Shown here one piece after another: positions 37,414 through 46,705 of a DNA stretch of 64,000 nucleotides. Every line of letters starts with the position of its first letter. Position 1 is the first letter of the stretch. The stretch is from Actinomycetospora termitidis. GTDB taxonomy: Bacteria; Actinomycetota; Actinomycetes; Mycobacteriales; Pseudonocardiaceae. The stretch lies in the NCBI RefSeq assembly GCF_030286555.1, contig NZ_JASVWF010000002.1, positions 124,001-188,000 on the forward strand, read 5' to 3'. Under the pieces are notes generated by a model. The model was given only the letters and a program-made list of their open reading frames with translations. It searched no databases and was not told where the DNA came from. The position numbers were made by a program, and so were the translations under genes.

Positions 37414-37455
37414 AACGCCGCCCGCACCTTCGACCCCACCAACGGGCTCAGCTGA
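37414..37455 (+). pseudogene. C-terminal remnant of a tyrosine recombinase
   Basis: The bases translate NAARTFDPTNGLS and a stop. Over 30 bp (37414-37443) they differ at only two positions from 58926-58955, which encodes DAAHTFDPTN at the end of the recombinase gene at 57858-58976. After a short deletion both continue with GGCTCA-(C/G)CTGA. It is a decayed end of a related integrase. Confidence 0.75.
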
Positions 37456-38299
37456 CTCATTAACCCGGCGAACAAGGTCCACGTCTGCTGCGATGGCTGA
37501 CCATCTGCATCCGTGCTGCACAGCGCCGGGATCTGTCCGTGCGATCTTGTCCTACGAGCGGCTGTGTAAGAGCATTATAAGAGATAAGCGGTACCCAACG
37601 CGGTCGCTGCAGGCACGCCGGCATCGGGCTCTCGCGGTGCGCGGCTGACCCGCCAGTGATCTTCTGGCGACCAGCTCGACCTCGACTGTGCTGATGTGGC
37701 CCAGCGACGCGACGCGAACCTGCTCGGTGGCCGCCCGACGACGAGGACAGGGAAAGTCGCAGCTCGCGCCAGACGCAGTCGGCGGAGCCTGCAGCAGCGC
37801 GACCGTCCTCAGTAAATCGATCAAACGTGTGCGACGAATGTGCTGCTGTCAGCGAACGGTATGCTTCTCTGCCGTCGGGGCACCCGGTGGACAACTTTTC
37901 TGGCTTGTCTCTCACGAGTCACAAAGGTTCCAACAGGCACCAGGCCTCCAGTGTAAGGTCCTTTACTCGACCACCGTTTAGAGCAGTCGTCCCGCGCCGA
38001 GCAAGTCTTGACCGTGGGTCAAGGTCCCTGCGAGCTGTCCGGCGCCTCGCCCACTTGATCCGCCCCTCAGGGCTCATCCCTCGTCCAGTGGCTAGCAGGG
38101 CATTGGCTGGACCGTCCACTCCGTCCGCGAGACGTGTCCCAACCGTAGGAGTCAGCGCCGATCGGGAGCAGGGACGAGGGGCTTCGTCCTCGACAAGCAC
38201 CACAGAGTTACTACTACTATGACCTGTGTCACAATCGCGGCCCCCTGTGCGGCGGACAGCCCACGGTACGTCGGGTTAGGTTCGTAGTTCGTCTTGTCT
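37456..38299. other. Intergenic stretch with no supported gene
   Basis: The composition falls in GC along this stretch. Frames on both strands are short, Arg/Ser-rich and unlike known proteins. It probably holds recombination debris and the promoter of the three-gene operon that begins at 38313. No tRNA or clear att repeat was seen. Confidence 0.5.
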
Positions 38300-38312
38300 G
38301 GAGGTCCGCAGG

Positions 38313-39002
38313 ATGCCCGTTAGCTCGCCAGCGATCGAGGCGGCTTCGATCGTCCTTGCAGGGTCTCTAAACCCAGGCATATTTCACCCGCAATGGTTTG
38401 CACGCCATGATCTAATTCGTTCTGCGGAAGCAGAGGAAGCACAGGAAGTACTCGTCACGGCAGAGTACTCTCGCTTCGAGACTGAGTGGTTTTCGATTGA
38501 AGTCTTGCCTGATCGGATGAGCTTGCTCACTCAATTGTCGCCCTACTACCCACTATTGCGGGACCTTGCGCTATCAATAATTCAGATCCTTCCACACACT
38601 CCTATTCAGGCTGTTGGTCTCAATCGATCTGCTCATTACGAACTGGACAATGAAGAGTTGTGGCATTCAGTTGGGCACCGACTCGCACCTAAAGATGTTT
38701 GGAACGATATACTGAAAAGTCCCGGTACCAGACGTTTGACAGTGCAAGGTGAAAGGCCCGACACGCACAAAGGCATGATACTGGTGACAGTCGAGCCGTC
38801 CCTTCGACTTGGACACGGTCTGTTCGTAGACATCAACGACCACTTTGCAGAGCGGGCAAAGGACGACGAAGTTGATGAAGGCAGGTACGAGGTAAACTGG
38901 GCCGAGCACGTCCTGAACGACCATTGGGAACCTCACGATGACCTTGTCTCTGCTGTCCAGAGGCGCCTTCTCGATTATGCGCAAGAAGGGACCGGTGACT
39001 AA
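38313..39002 (+). CDS. Uncharacterised protein, first gene of the MBL operon (TIGR04255-like?)
   Basis: The 229-residue protein is not confidently recognised. It has no signal peptide or transmembrane segment. Blocks such as EWFSIEVLPDRMSLLTQLSP, ILPHTPIQAVGLNRSAHYEL and VTVEPSLRLGHGLFVDIN recall the layout of sporadically distributed TIGR04255-type proteins, but this is a weak resemblance. ATG 38313 has a strong GGAGGT 7 bp upstream. GC is visibly lower than in flanking genes and rare codons (ATA, TTG, CTA) are used, pointing to transfer. Its stop overlaps the next start (TAATG). Confidence 0.7.
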   Translation: MPVSSPAIEAASIVLAGSLNPGIFHPQWFARHDLIRSAEAEEAQEVLVTAEYSRFETEWFSIEVLPDRMSLLTQLSPYYPLLRDLALSIIQILPHTPIQAVGLNRSAHYELDNEELWHSVGHRLAPKDVWNDILKSPGTRRLTVQGERPDTHKGMILVTVEPSLRLGHGLFVDINDHFAERAKDDEVDEGRYEVNWAEHVLNDHWEPHDDLVSAVQRRLLDYAQEGTGD

Positions 39003-39601
39003 TGATTCAGCAGACTGGGACAAGTCAGCGCTCGATTGAGAACGATGCAGTCGACGAGCCAGAGTCCGGGAGTCGCCGAGTAACTAGAGATGGTTCGCTA
39101 GTAGTTACTCCAAATCGCGCGTACCCTCGTGATCATTTCGATGTACAAGATGATCCGTATAGTGCAACAGCAGCAATTGGACGTGAGGAGAGCAAGCAAG
39201 GACGGCTTGTCACCCAGACCGGAATCTCCAGACGTCGTATCCAAAAGCCCCATGTTTATAAGCGCATAGCGGAACGCTCGGGTCGCTTCATAGTATTGCA
39301 GATGTGGGAAGGCTCGGTGGAAGAGGTCTCCCGCGAAACCTTTACTGGCCGAGTAATTGTCTCGGGTTCCAGAGAAGAAGAGTACGTGGAGATGCCCTTG
39401 GATGAGGTCTCCGTACCCGACCTGAAACTCGTTCGGCCTGGCGCAGCCTTCTACTGGGCGATCGGATACTCTATTACGCTGGGCGGGCAACGCACCCGTG
39501 CGTCTCTCTTGCGGTTTCGTCGAACGCCCACAATGACGGCACGCGATGACGCGTCCAGGTTGGAGTGGATCACGCAGGTTAAGTCTGCATGGCTCGGCTA
39601 G
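39002..39601 (+). CDS. Uncharacterised protein, second gene of the MBL operon
   Basis: The 199-residue protein has a hydrophilic, probably disordered N-terminal third and a C-terminal domain (about residues 90-175) with predicted strands: FIVLQMWEGSVEEVSRETF, GRVIVSGSREEEYVEMP, and AFYWAIGYSITLGGQRTR. The last block could form a small beta-barrel. I do not recognise the family. It starts at TAATG on the previous stop and overlaps the next gene by 13 bp, so all three are coupled. Codon usage is foreign compared with the core genes. Confidence 0.7.
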   Translation: MIQQTGTSQRSIENDAVDEPESGSRRVTRDGSLVVTPNRAYPRDHFDVQDDPYSATAAIGREESKQGRLVTQTGISRRRIQKPHVYKRIAERSGRFIVLQMWEGSVEEVSRETFTGRVIVSGSREEEYVEMPLDEVSVPDLKLVRPGAAFYWAIGYSITLGGQRTRASLLRFRRTPTMTARDDASRLEWITQVKSAWLG

Positions 39602-40695
39602 CGCGGAAGCCTCCAGCGAACGATGAGTTCGAGATAACGCTTCTTGGTCCTGGCTACGGCGAAAGCATCGTGATTCATCTGGGCGCTGACGAATGGCTAG
39701 TAAACGACTCCTGTCTTGACAGAGAGAGTGGTGTGCCGGCGCCGCTCTCCTACCTCGAATCAATTAATGTTGACCCGAAGATGGTGCGGCTGGTAATCGC
39801 CTCTCACTGGCACGACGATCACATTAGGGGCCTTGCACGTGTTGTTAAAGAGTGTGTGCAAGCTAAATTTGTATGCTCAGCTGCTTTGCGCAGTAACGAG
39901 TTTCTCGCTCTTGCATCTACAGACGGTCACAACAAAATGCGGCCGACCTCGGGCATTTCGGAATTGAGGAGCATTGTCGACGTTACCTCATCGCGGCAGC
40001 CTCCTCTCCGCACGCCCGTGTTCGCCGTTGCGGACACTGTTCTTCACCGTACTGTCTTGGGCGATGGTAGAGCGGTTGCAGTCGCAGCTTTGTCTCCCTC
40101 GCCCGAGCAGGTCGCGAATGGGCTTCAGCAGATAGCAAGACTCATACCTGAGGTGACTGCACGAAGAGGCCGTGTACCTGACCTCCTGCCGAACGCAACG
40201 TCTGTTGCTGTATGGGTTGACGTTGGGGACGATGCCGCCCTGCTGGGGGCGGACCTTGAGACGAGCGGTAGCGCTGCTTCGGGGTGGCTTCCAGTCGGGG
40301 ATAGCAACGTAATTTCTGGTATGCGCGCTAGCGCGTACAAGGTCGCTCATCACGGCTCGGTCACGGGCCACAGCGACGTCATCTACGACCGCCTGCTTAC
40401 TCCTAGCCCACTTTGCGTGCTCACCCCATTTCGCAGGGGACGAGTCACGCTTCCTGCTGATCAAGATATCGCTCGATTGTGCGAACGAAGCACTTCAGTA
40501 TATTCGACCGTGAAACATGTGCCGAAGAGGCAAGCGCTAGATTCGGCGGTTGAACGTACTCTGCGGGAGATGCGGGCACGACTGCAGGCAATCGATCCCA
40601 CTATGGGCGCAGTACGCTTGCGTAAAAAGTTTGGTGCGGCTGACTGGTCCGTCGAGTTGAGTTCGAACGCTGGCTCCATGTGCGGGGAACTGTAA
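39589..40695 (+). CDS. ComEC/Rec2-like metallo-beta-lactamase-fold hydrolase
   Basis: The 368-residue soluble protein has the metal-binding SHWHDDHIRGL motif (HxHxDH at residues 73-78), a further Asp in LLGADLE (about 222), and KVAHHGSVTGHSD (about 248-260). This combination is typical of the MBL domain of ComEC-like nucleases and hydrolases. There are no membrane segments, so it is the stand-alone MBL type. It would hydrolyse a phosphodiester, possibly nucleic acid or a nucleotide. It is third in a coupled operon with two unknown proteins, in a low-GC accessory segment. Confidence 0.82.
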   Translation: MARLARKPPANDEFEITLLGPGYGESIVIHLGADEWLVNDSCLDRESGVPAPLSYLESINVDPKMVRLVIASHWHDDHIRGLARVVKECVQAKFVCSAALRSNEFLALASTDGHNKMRPTSGISELRSIVDVTSSRQPPLRTPVFAVADTVLHRTVLGDGRAVAVAALSPSPEQVANGLQQIARLIPEVTARRGRVPDLLPNATSVAVWVDVGDDAALLGADLETSGSAASGWLPVGDSNVISGMRASAYKVAHHGSVTGHSDVIYDRLLTPSPLCVLTPFRRGRVTLPADQDIARLCERSTSVYSTVKHVPKRQALDSAVERTLREMRARLQAIDPTMGAVRLRKKFGAADWSVELSSNAGSMCGEL

Positions 40696-40756
40696 GAGCT
40701 CGGAGAGACCCCTCGCTGGTCTTCACGGCGATTCTCGCCCAGCGACACTTCCGGAC

Positions 40757-41215
40757 TCAGAGTGCGAGGGCTCCGCAGCAGAGTAGAGATTTGATCAGGT
40801 TGCAGAAGCCGAGGGCGTTGCCTCGGAGGGGCTTCGAGGCGGGCCGTTGGTCACTTTGGTGGGTCGGTTGGAGGCGCGGCGGTCGAGTGGGCCAGGACGT
40901 CGGCTGGGCGCCAGTGCAGAGTGCGGCCGAGGGTCGCCAGTTCCTCGAGCCCGTCGGGTAGCCCGGAACGCAGCAGGTCGATCACGCCGGTCAGCAGCGT
41001 CTTCCGCGGGAGCGGTCGGTGTTCTCGTATGCGGCGATGATCTGCTGGTAGGCCCACCAGGTCACCTCGACGGCGATGTGCTCCTCGTAGCCGAATACCG
41101 TCTCCAGCCGGGTGTGTTGGCGGCCAGTAAGCAGCTGCAGGCGGGAGCGCACGATGCGACGGACGCGGTAGAGCGGTCGCCGGTGCGGCCGCGGTGGCCC
41201 CTTGTGTCTTGCTGC
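40757..41215 (-). pseudogene. ISL3-type transposase, C-terminal remnant with frameshifts
   Basis: On the reverse strand three frames together read GHRGRTGD / PLYRVRRIVRSRLQLLTGRQ...WWAYQQIIAAYE / KTLLTGVIDLLRSGLPDGLEELATLGRTL / RPADVLAHS / LRGNALGFCNLIKSLLCCGALAL and a stop. These are the conserved C-terminal blocks of ISL3-family transposases (IDxLRxGxP, ELxxLGRTL, DVLAYFD, LRGxALGFRNL). Frame changes occur near 41175, 41015 and 40880. The N-terminal half is missing, cut at the junction with low-GC sequence around 41220. It is inactive. Confidence 0.8.
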
Positions 41216-41248
41216 CGAATACTGCAGGTTGTGTTGCTATCTAACAGT

Positions 41249-43189
41249 TCAACGATGCGAAGCGTCAGCGCCCTCGTGTACGTCGTCGCTAACGGATGCA
41301 AGTCCGTGAATGTAGTCGAACATCTCCTGCTCGACCCAGTACTCGCCGTGCGCCCGAACGGACGCGTCAACGGTCTCTCCACTGTAAGTCTTGATCAAGC
41401 GTGGAATTCCATCTAGAACTTCTACGTCCTCGATAGATTTGTGAAGTCGGCGTAGGGAGGTCCCGATGTAGTCAGTTTTCCGCCACAGGTTCAGCCAAGA
41501 ATTCGAACCATTCTTAGCGTCGTGGAAGAATGCCTTGTCGAAGTAAGACGGAAAGAAGGTTGCATATAGGCTTTGGAGGGGCGATCCACATGTGACCAGA
41601 TGAAGCTTTGGCGAAGCGGTCGAAGTGCGGGCGGCTGCGAGCCATGCAGCAACAACTGAACCTTGGCTGTGTCCGACCAGCGCTACCTCCTCCGCACGTG
41701 TTTCCTGGAGGATCTTTTCGATGCCGTCCACCACCCGATCTCGATAATGCACGCCAGCGAACGGTGTCCAAATAGGCGGCCAAAATCCAGCGACGTCTGC
41801 CAAGGTGCTGAAGATGGATTTGGACGTGTGTAGCCGTCCCCGCGTGATCAACAGGATCAAGGCGAGACCAGCCGAGATATTTACTATGAAGAGGACGATA
41901 CTGGCGAGGAAAGGTTGGCGATAGATTGCGCTGTATAGCCAGACGATGACTGCCGCCGCGACTGGGGTTGCAAGGATCACGGAGAGTGCGGCGACGAGCG
42001 GTAGGCGAAGAACTGTAGCGTGAATCGCTTCCGCCGCTCGATATTTCAGGGTCCTTCTAATCGCTGATGTGTCGTCGGGGGTTACTGCTTCGGATCGGTG
42101 TAAGAGCGCGCTCAAGATGGCGAGCCAGAAGAGAAAGATCGCAAGGGCGACAATCGCGACCACAGGAACGAGGTCGATCAGGAAGTACTCCGACTCGGGA
42201 GAATCGTACGTCATCAAGGCTCGGTCGTTTGCACCAAGGCCGAGGTCTGCATTTATAAAGGGGAAAGTCCTTGATCCGTCGAAGAGGTTTGCGGCCCAAT
42301 TGATAGCCGAATGGAGTGCGGATGCGAACGCATTCAGCATGATCACCGAACCGAGAGCGAGTAAAGCTGATCCTACGAACCCCGCTGCACCCGCTTCTTC
42401 TCGAGAGTCTTGACTGACTACCTTACTCACTAAGGCAAGTAGGAGAAGACATACGGCGACTGCCAGTGCAACAGCAACGGATGCGGCAACTGCAGCACCG
42501 GCGCCGTCCAGCGTTCTTTGTGAAAACTCACAACGCCCATCCCGCCCTAGATTGGCGAAACAACTGTCTAGTAGTCCTTGGTACGGTTGCTGACTCGGAG
42601 GATAAGTCAGCAACAGCGCAAGTATGGCTAGGAGCACGATGGCGTGAAGGCTAGACGCTGCTCGTAACGTCTTCCAGCGTATCGACCGGAACGTAACGAC
42701 ACCTAACAGTCCAGCGGTGACTACAGCCATGAGGACGGGCGACGCAACGGTGCTTCCCCGTAATCCAGATGCGTACCGTAAGACAGTCTCGCCTATGACA
42801 ACAAGCCATACTTGGCTCAGCATGGTGAGACATAACGCAAGGATGAGGATCAAGAGCTGATGTGTCGCTCTCAGAACGCGGCTGATACGGGGCTGCCCAA
42901 CAGTTAGCGGCTTCATGTGGCCCGCGACATTCACCATTGTGAACGGAAAGGCGAGATACCACAAAGGCCCCGCCAAGGTCCTCGAGAAGCGGGACCAGTT
43001 CAGAAGTAGAGTGTGGTGGCTTGGAAGCTCCGGCGCCTCGTAGGCTTCGACGTCTCGGTACGCAGGCACCCTCAACAGAGTTCCCGACCCAATAGCGCTC
43101 AGGGGTCCATGCTTACCGATACCGTGAATCCGCATCTCGACGAATCTCGTTTGGCGTCGAGGTGGCGATGTCACGAATTCCCCTTTCAA
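41249..43189 (-). CDS. Polytopic membrane protein with C-terminal lipase-like alpha/beta hydrolase domain
   Basis: The 646-residue product begins with a short domain containing EMRIHGIGKHGP, like the RVHGVSG start of large actinobacterial membrane hydrolases. About nine transmembrane segments (roughly residues 70-445) follow, then a hydrolase domain with VALVGHSQGSVVAAW (Ser about 505). Late acidic and histidine candidates are in WRKTDYIG and VRAHGEYWVEQ. Substrate could be membrane lipid or an ester. Low GC marks it as accessory. The start may be ATG 43189 or a later one (MRIHG). It is convergent with the MBL operon, with the IS remnant between. Confidence 0.75.
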   Translation of the reverse strand: MKGEFVTSPPRRQTRFVEMRIHGIGKHGPLSAIGSGTLLRVPAYRDVEAYEAPELPSHHTLLLNWSRFSRTLAGPLWYLAFPFTMVNVAGHMKPLTVGQPRISRVLRATHQLLILILALCLTMLSQVWLVVIGETVLRYASGLRGSTVASPVLMAVVTAGLLGVVTFRSIRWKTLRAASSLHAIVLLAILALLLTYPPSQQPYQGLLDSCFANLGRDGRCEFSQRTLDGAGAAVAASVAVALAVAVCLLLLALVSKVVSQDSREEAGAAGFVGSALLALGSVIMLNAFASALHSAINWAANLFDGSRTFPFINADLGLGANDRALMTYDSPESEYFLIDLVPVVAIVALAIFLFWLAILSALLHRSEAVTPDDTSAIRRTLKYRAAEAIHATVLRLPLVAALSVILATPVAAAVIVWLYSAIYRQPFLASIVLFIVNISAGLALILLITRGRLHTSKSIFSTLADVAGFWPPIWTPFAGVHYRDRVVDGIEKILQETRAEEVALVGHSQGSVVAAWLAAARTSTASPKLHLVTCGSPLQSLYATFFPSYFDKAFFHDAKNGSNSWLNLWRKTDYIGTSLRRLHKSIEDVEVLDGIPRLIKTYSGETVDASVRAHGEYWVEQEMFDYIHGLASVSDDVHEGADASHR

Positions 43190-44166
43190 TGCTGGAATGA
43201 GTCTCTCGGCGTGAGGACGGAGTGAGCTGTAGTGGCTGGCGCTCAGACTTATAACAGCTTGCGGTAGCGAAATTTATGAGACGTGCTGTCCCCTGGATGT
43301 CATAGGTCCAAGCTCTGATTCCGCTGGTTCGGTGGATCTACATATGGCTACATGGCACAAATCATTGTCTTCCTTTGACCCTTGGTGACACACTGAGCCT
43401 GTCTCATCACTCGAATGGCCTGACCTATTCACCCTCTCGCACGATCACGGGTAGGGGCTCCTAGTCGCTTAGTGTCATCGAATGTGTGCGTACCGTGCCT
43501 GCAAGACCTTGTAAGGGACGTTTGTGGCGCCTCCTTCAGAATCGCGGTAGCTGCCGGCGAGCCCAGACCTGAGGAGGCAGCAGGCCGACTCCGTGCGCCG
43601 GTGGCGCCGGCAGCAAGCTCGGCTCGTCGTCCAGCACGACAAGGGACACGTCGGGGAGCAGGGATTCGTCCAGCGGGTCGACCAAGGGAGGAACCGTCAG
43701 ACCCGGAGTTGGTGGTTCACCTCTTGGCTGCGGGGAGCCGACCTCCACCTACCAGTGCCGCCTTACCGGTGACGTCCCGCGCTCAGGAATATGCGCGGCG
43801 CGATCAAGATCCCAACCCGATAGCGCCCCGCAACAACCGCGGTGGCTGCCGCTGCTGCCTGCTGACCCCGCCGTGCTCCGGTCACGGCACTGGCGGGAGG
43901 CCGATACGTCGCCGCCGAGGCGAGCGTCTCGCGCCAGCGCAAGAGGATTGCCACTGACGTCAGATGGCTGGCCGAAGTCAAGAACCGACTACGCGAGCGC
44001 TACTCCCCGATCTCCACTCCCACGAGCGCTCGTCCCGGCTCGTCGTCGGCGTCATGACGATCCTCACGCACTCCCACTGACACCTCCCGGCCGGCGGCTG
44101 ACCGCCCACCACGGTTCCCCGGCGACTCGTCCACGAGTGCCGACCTCCACCCGAAAGACATCCGCC
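43190..44166. other. Degenerate intergenic region
   Basis: No intact gene is supported. The first 280 bp are AT-richer and probably contain the promoter of the membrane hydrolase. From about 43910 to 44058 a forward frame reads EASVSRQRKRIATDVRWLAE and VKNRLRERYSP before a stop, which looks like the end of a once-coding frame of unknown family. The rest is high-GC sequence without recognisable proteins. Confidence 0.45.
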
Positions 44167-44422
44167 GTGCCCACGGACCTCGACCCTGAACCCCGGACCC
44201 GCTCGCCGCGCCGGGACTACACGATCTGTATCCCGCTCGCAGGGACGGTCCGCATCCCCGCAACGACGTCCTCTACACCGCCGGAATCTTGGGGCTGTCC
44301 GTGGTGGGGCTCCTCGAGTGGCCCGTTGGTGTCGTCATGGCGCCAGGCACCTGCTCGCCAAGCACTCGCGCGACGACGAGAAGGTGCCCGGACCCGTCGT
44401 CGCGGAGCCGCGCGGGGCCTGA
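44167..44422 (+). pseudogene. Frameshifted small membrane protein
   Basis: From about 44259 one frame reads RNDVLYTAGILGLSVVGLLE then WPVGVVMA, a typical transmembrane segment of a conserved small actinobacterial protein. After a one-base shift near 44345 the frame continues HLLAKHSRDDEKVPGPVVAE and ends RGA-stop at 44422. The likely start GTG 44167 is in a third frame. The gene is therefore broken. Confidence 0.6.
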
Positions 44423-44840
44423 CTGGAACCGGCCGTCCTCGTTCCCGGCGCGGGTGGCACGGTGTCGGTCTCGCGGCGTATCGGGCGGCACCGCACACTC
44501 CTGCTCGCGCTGCCGGGACGGAGGTGGACGTCGCCACCGCCGTCGACCGGGGCCCCGTCGACGGTCTCGAACGTCACCGCGCCGGCGCGTGAGGTTGGGG
44601 TCGTGAGTGAGCGAGCCCCCTCGGGGAGGTCAGGGCTCGTCGAGGACGAAGCGCGAGCCTGCACGTCCCATGACCGCACCGTCCCGGCGTCGTGCTTCCG
44701 CGAGGAGGTCCAGGCGGGGTGGCCCACGACGGCGAGCCCTGGTGTCGGTGCTTCCGGACGCCGGGTGGGGAGCATCACGTCTCCCTTCGACGTCGCGCCG
44801 GTCCGGCCGGCGCGAGGGCCCGTCGGGTGCCGGGCGGCGA
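44423..44840. other. Intergenic region without supported gene
   Basis: Frames in both directions are Arg/Pro-rich and unlike known proteins. The stretch lies between two pseudogenes and is probably decayed coding sequence. Confidence 0.4.
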
Positions 44841-45415
44841 TCAGGCGGTCGCCGGCGAGGGTGTGAATCGGATGGGCAGGGAGTTGATCCCTCGTACCTG
44901 ACTGTGGTGCAGCACGGCGGGGCGGTCCGGATCGGGTTCGTAGTTGCCGAGCCGCCGGTGGATCTCCGCGATCGTGACCCCTAGCTCGATTCGTGCCAGG
45001 TGGGAATCGACGCAGCGATGCGGGCCCGGAGCCGAACGTCAGGTGCCGGTTCGGTGACCGGTCGATGCGGAGGGCATCCGGCTCGTGGAACTCATGCGGA
45101 TCCCGACCCGCCGAGGCCTGCATCGCGAGGACCATGTCGCCTTTGCAGCTGGACCCTCCGAGCTCGACGTCGCGCGTGTAGATGCGTCCCGACGCGACCG
45201 GGGACTCGATGCGCAGCAACTCCTCGGCCGCGGAGGCGAGCAACGTCGGGTCCCCGGCGAGCCGCCGGCGCTCGTCCGGGTGCCCGGTGAAGTGGATGAG
45301 ACCCATCCCCAGGACTCCGCGCACGCTGTGCAGGCCACCAGCATCAGCAGCCAGAACATCCGCAGCAGTTCGTCGTCGCGCAACGGGAGCTCGCAGGCGA
45401 CGGCGGACCTGGGCG
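44841..45415 (-). pseudogene. Cytochrome P450, 5'-truncated and frameshifted
   Basis: The reverse strand reads DDELLRMFWLLMLVA, then in another frame GLHSVRGVLGMGLIHFTGHP, AEELLRIESPVASGRI and SPNRHLTFGSGP. After a second shift it reads HRCVDSHLARIELGVTIAEI and SQVRGINSLPIRFTP to a stop at 44841. These are the I-helix to C-terminus blocks of a CYP, including the ExxR-like helix and the heme-binding FGxGxHxC cysteine. Frame changes lie near 45338 and 45022. The N-terminal half is absent. Confidence 0.85.
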
Positions 45416-45463
45416 GGGACGCACCACGAGGGGCGTGATCGTCCTCGCCGCCGAGCTCGCATC

Positions 45464-46705
45464 TCACGTGGTCCCGGTGCGCAACGGCGGCGCCACCCCT
45501 GCCGCGGCCGGGCGCGTCCGCAGCAGGGCGAACGCCGCCGCACCGAGCAGAGCCAGGGCTCCGGCGACGACGAGCGGGGCGACGAAGGTGCCCGTGGTGG
45601 TGGCGAGGACGCCGGTGACGATCGGACCGAGGATGCCGCCGACGTTGCCCCAGAAGTTGACGAAGCCGGAGGCAGAGCCGGTCATCCCGAGGTCGTGCAC
45701 GACGTCCTGGGTCGCGGCCCAGACGGCGCCGTTGGCGACGATGATCCCGGACGTCGAGATCGCGAGGAACACGATCGCGCCGACCGCGGAGTCGACCAGG
45801 GCCGCCCCGACGATGGCGAGCGCGACGACCATGCCACCGACCAGGACCACCTTGCGGGCCGCCAGCGGGGCCCGGCCGCGGCGCAGCGCGGCGTCGGAGA
45901 GCCGCCCGCCGAGCAGACCGGCGACGAAGGCGACCGCCCACGGGATCGACGTCGAGACCCCGGATCCGAGCAGGGTGAAGCCGCGGTCGGCGACGAGGTA
46001 GCCGGGCACCCAGGAGACGAACGTGTAGAGGATGTAGAGCAGGCAGAAGTAGCCCGCGATGAGGAACCACAGGTTCCGCGAGTGCAGCAGGGCGCGCCAC
46101 GGCAGGGCGGTCGGCCGCTCCTCCGGCGGCGGGGAGTGGTCCTCGGACGGGTGCGGGTCGCGGTAGGCGACGGCCCAGACGACCGCGATCAGGAGCGAGA
46201 CGACGCCGGTCGCGACGAAGCAGCTCTGCCACCCGTGGTTCGCGACCAGCCACGCGAGACCCGGGGGCCCGACCGCGGACCCGAGGGCCACGCCGGAGAT
46301 GAACATGCTCGACCCGAGGCCGCGCTCACGTTGGGGCAGCCACATGTTGAGCGTGCGGATCGACGCGGGCGCGAACGGCGCCTCACTGACCCCGAGCAGG
46401 AGCCGGGGCGCCACCAACCCGCCGACCGAGCGCACACCCGCCGTCAGGAAGCTCGCGACCGCCCACATCCCGAGGATCACCGGGAAGACCACGCGGGTGC
46501 GGACGCGGTCGACGACGAGGCCGGCCGGGATCGCGAACGCGGTGTAGGTCCACGTGAACGACGAGAGGATCACGCCGAGCACGGCCTTCGACGCGTCGAA
46601 CTCCCGGGCCAGCACCGGCTCGGCGACCGACAGGTTGACGCGGTCGACGTAGGCGACCGCGGTGATGACCAGGACGCCCGTCGCCACGAGCCACCGGCGG
46701 TTCAT
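45464..46705 (-). CDS. MFS transporter, anion:cation symporter type
   Basis: The 413-residue protein has 12 hydrophobic segments, opens with VLVITAVAYVDRVNLSVAEP and has GVSEAPFAPASIRTLNMWLP, both typical of the ACS family (organic anion uptake such as hexuronates, phthalate or tartrate). It is the last gene of a four-gene reverse operon (module A) and overlaps the lyase gene by 4 bp. It probably imports the substrate of the pathway. Confidence 0.88.
   Translation of the reverse strand: MNRRWLVATGVLVITAVAYVDRVNLSVAEPVLAREFDASKAVLGVILSSFTWTYTAFAIPAGLVVDRVRTRVVFPVILGMWAVASFLTAGVRSVGGLVAPRLLLGVSEAPFAPASIRTLNMWLPQRERGLGSSMFISGVALGSAVGPPGLAWLVANHGWQSCFVATGVVSLLIAVVWAVAYRDPHPSEDHSPPPEERPTALPWRALLHSRNLWFLIAGYFCLLYILYTFVSWVPGYLVADRGFTLLGSGVSTSIPWAVAFVAGLLGGRLSDAALRRGRAPLAARKVVLVGGMVVALAIVGAALVDSAVGAIVFLAISTSGIIVANGAVWAATQDVVHDLGMTGSASGFVNFWGNVGGILGPIVTGVLATTTGTFVAPLVVAGALALLGAAAFALLRTRPAAAGVAPPLRTGTT

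Noticed and set aside
37402..38312. tRNA or attachment site at the left edge of the accessory segment
   Set aside because: No cloverleaf or CCA end could be found, and no direct repeat beyond the integrase-derived 30 bp was visible.
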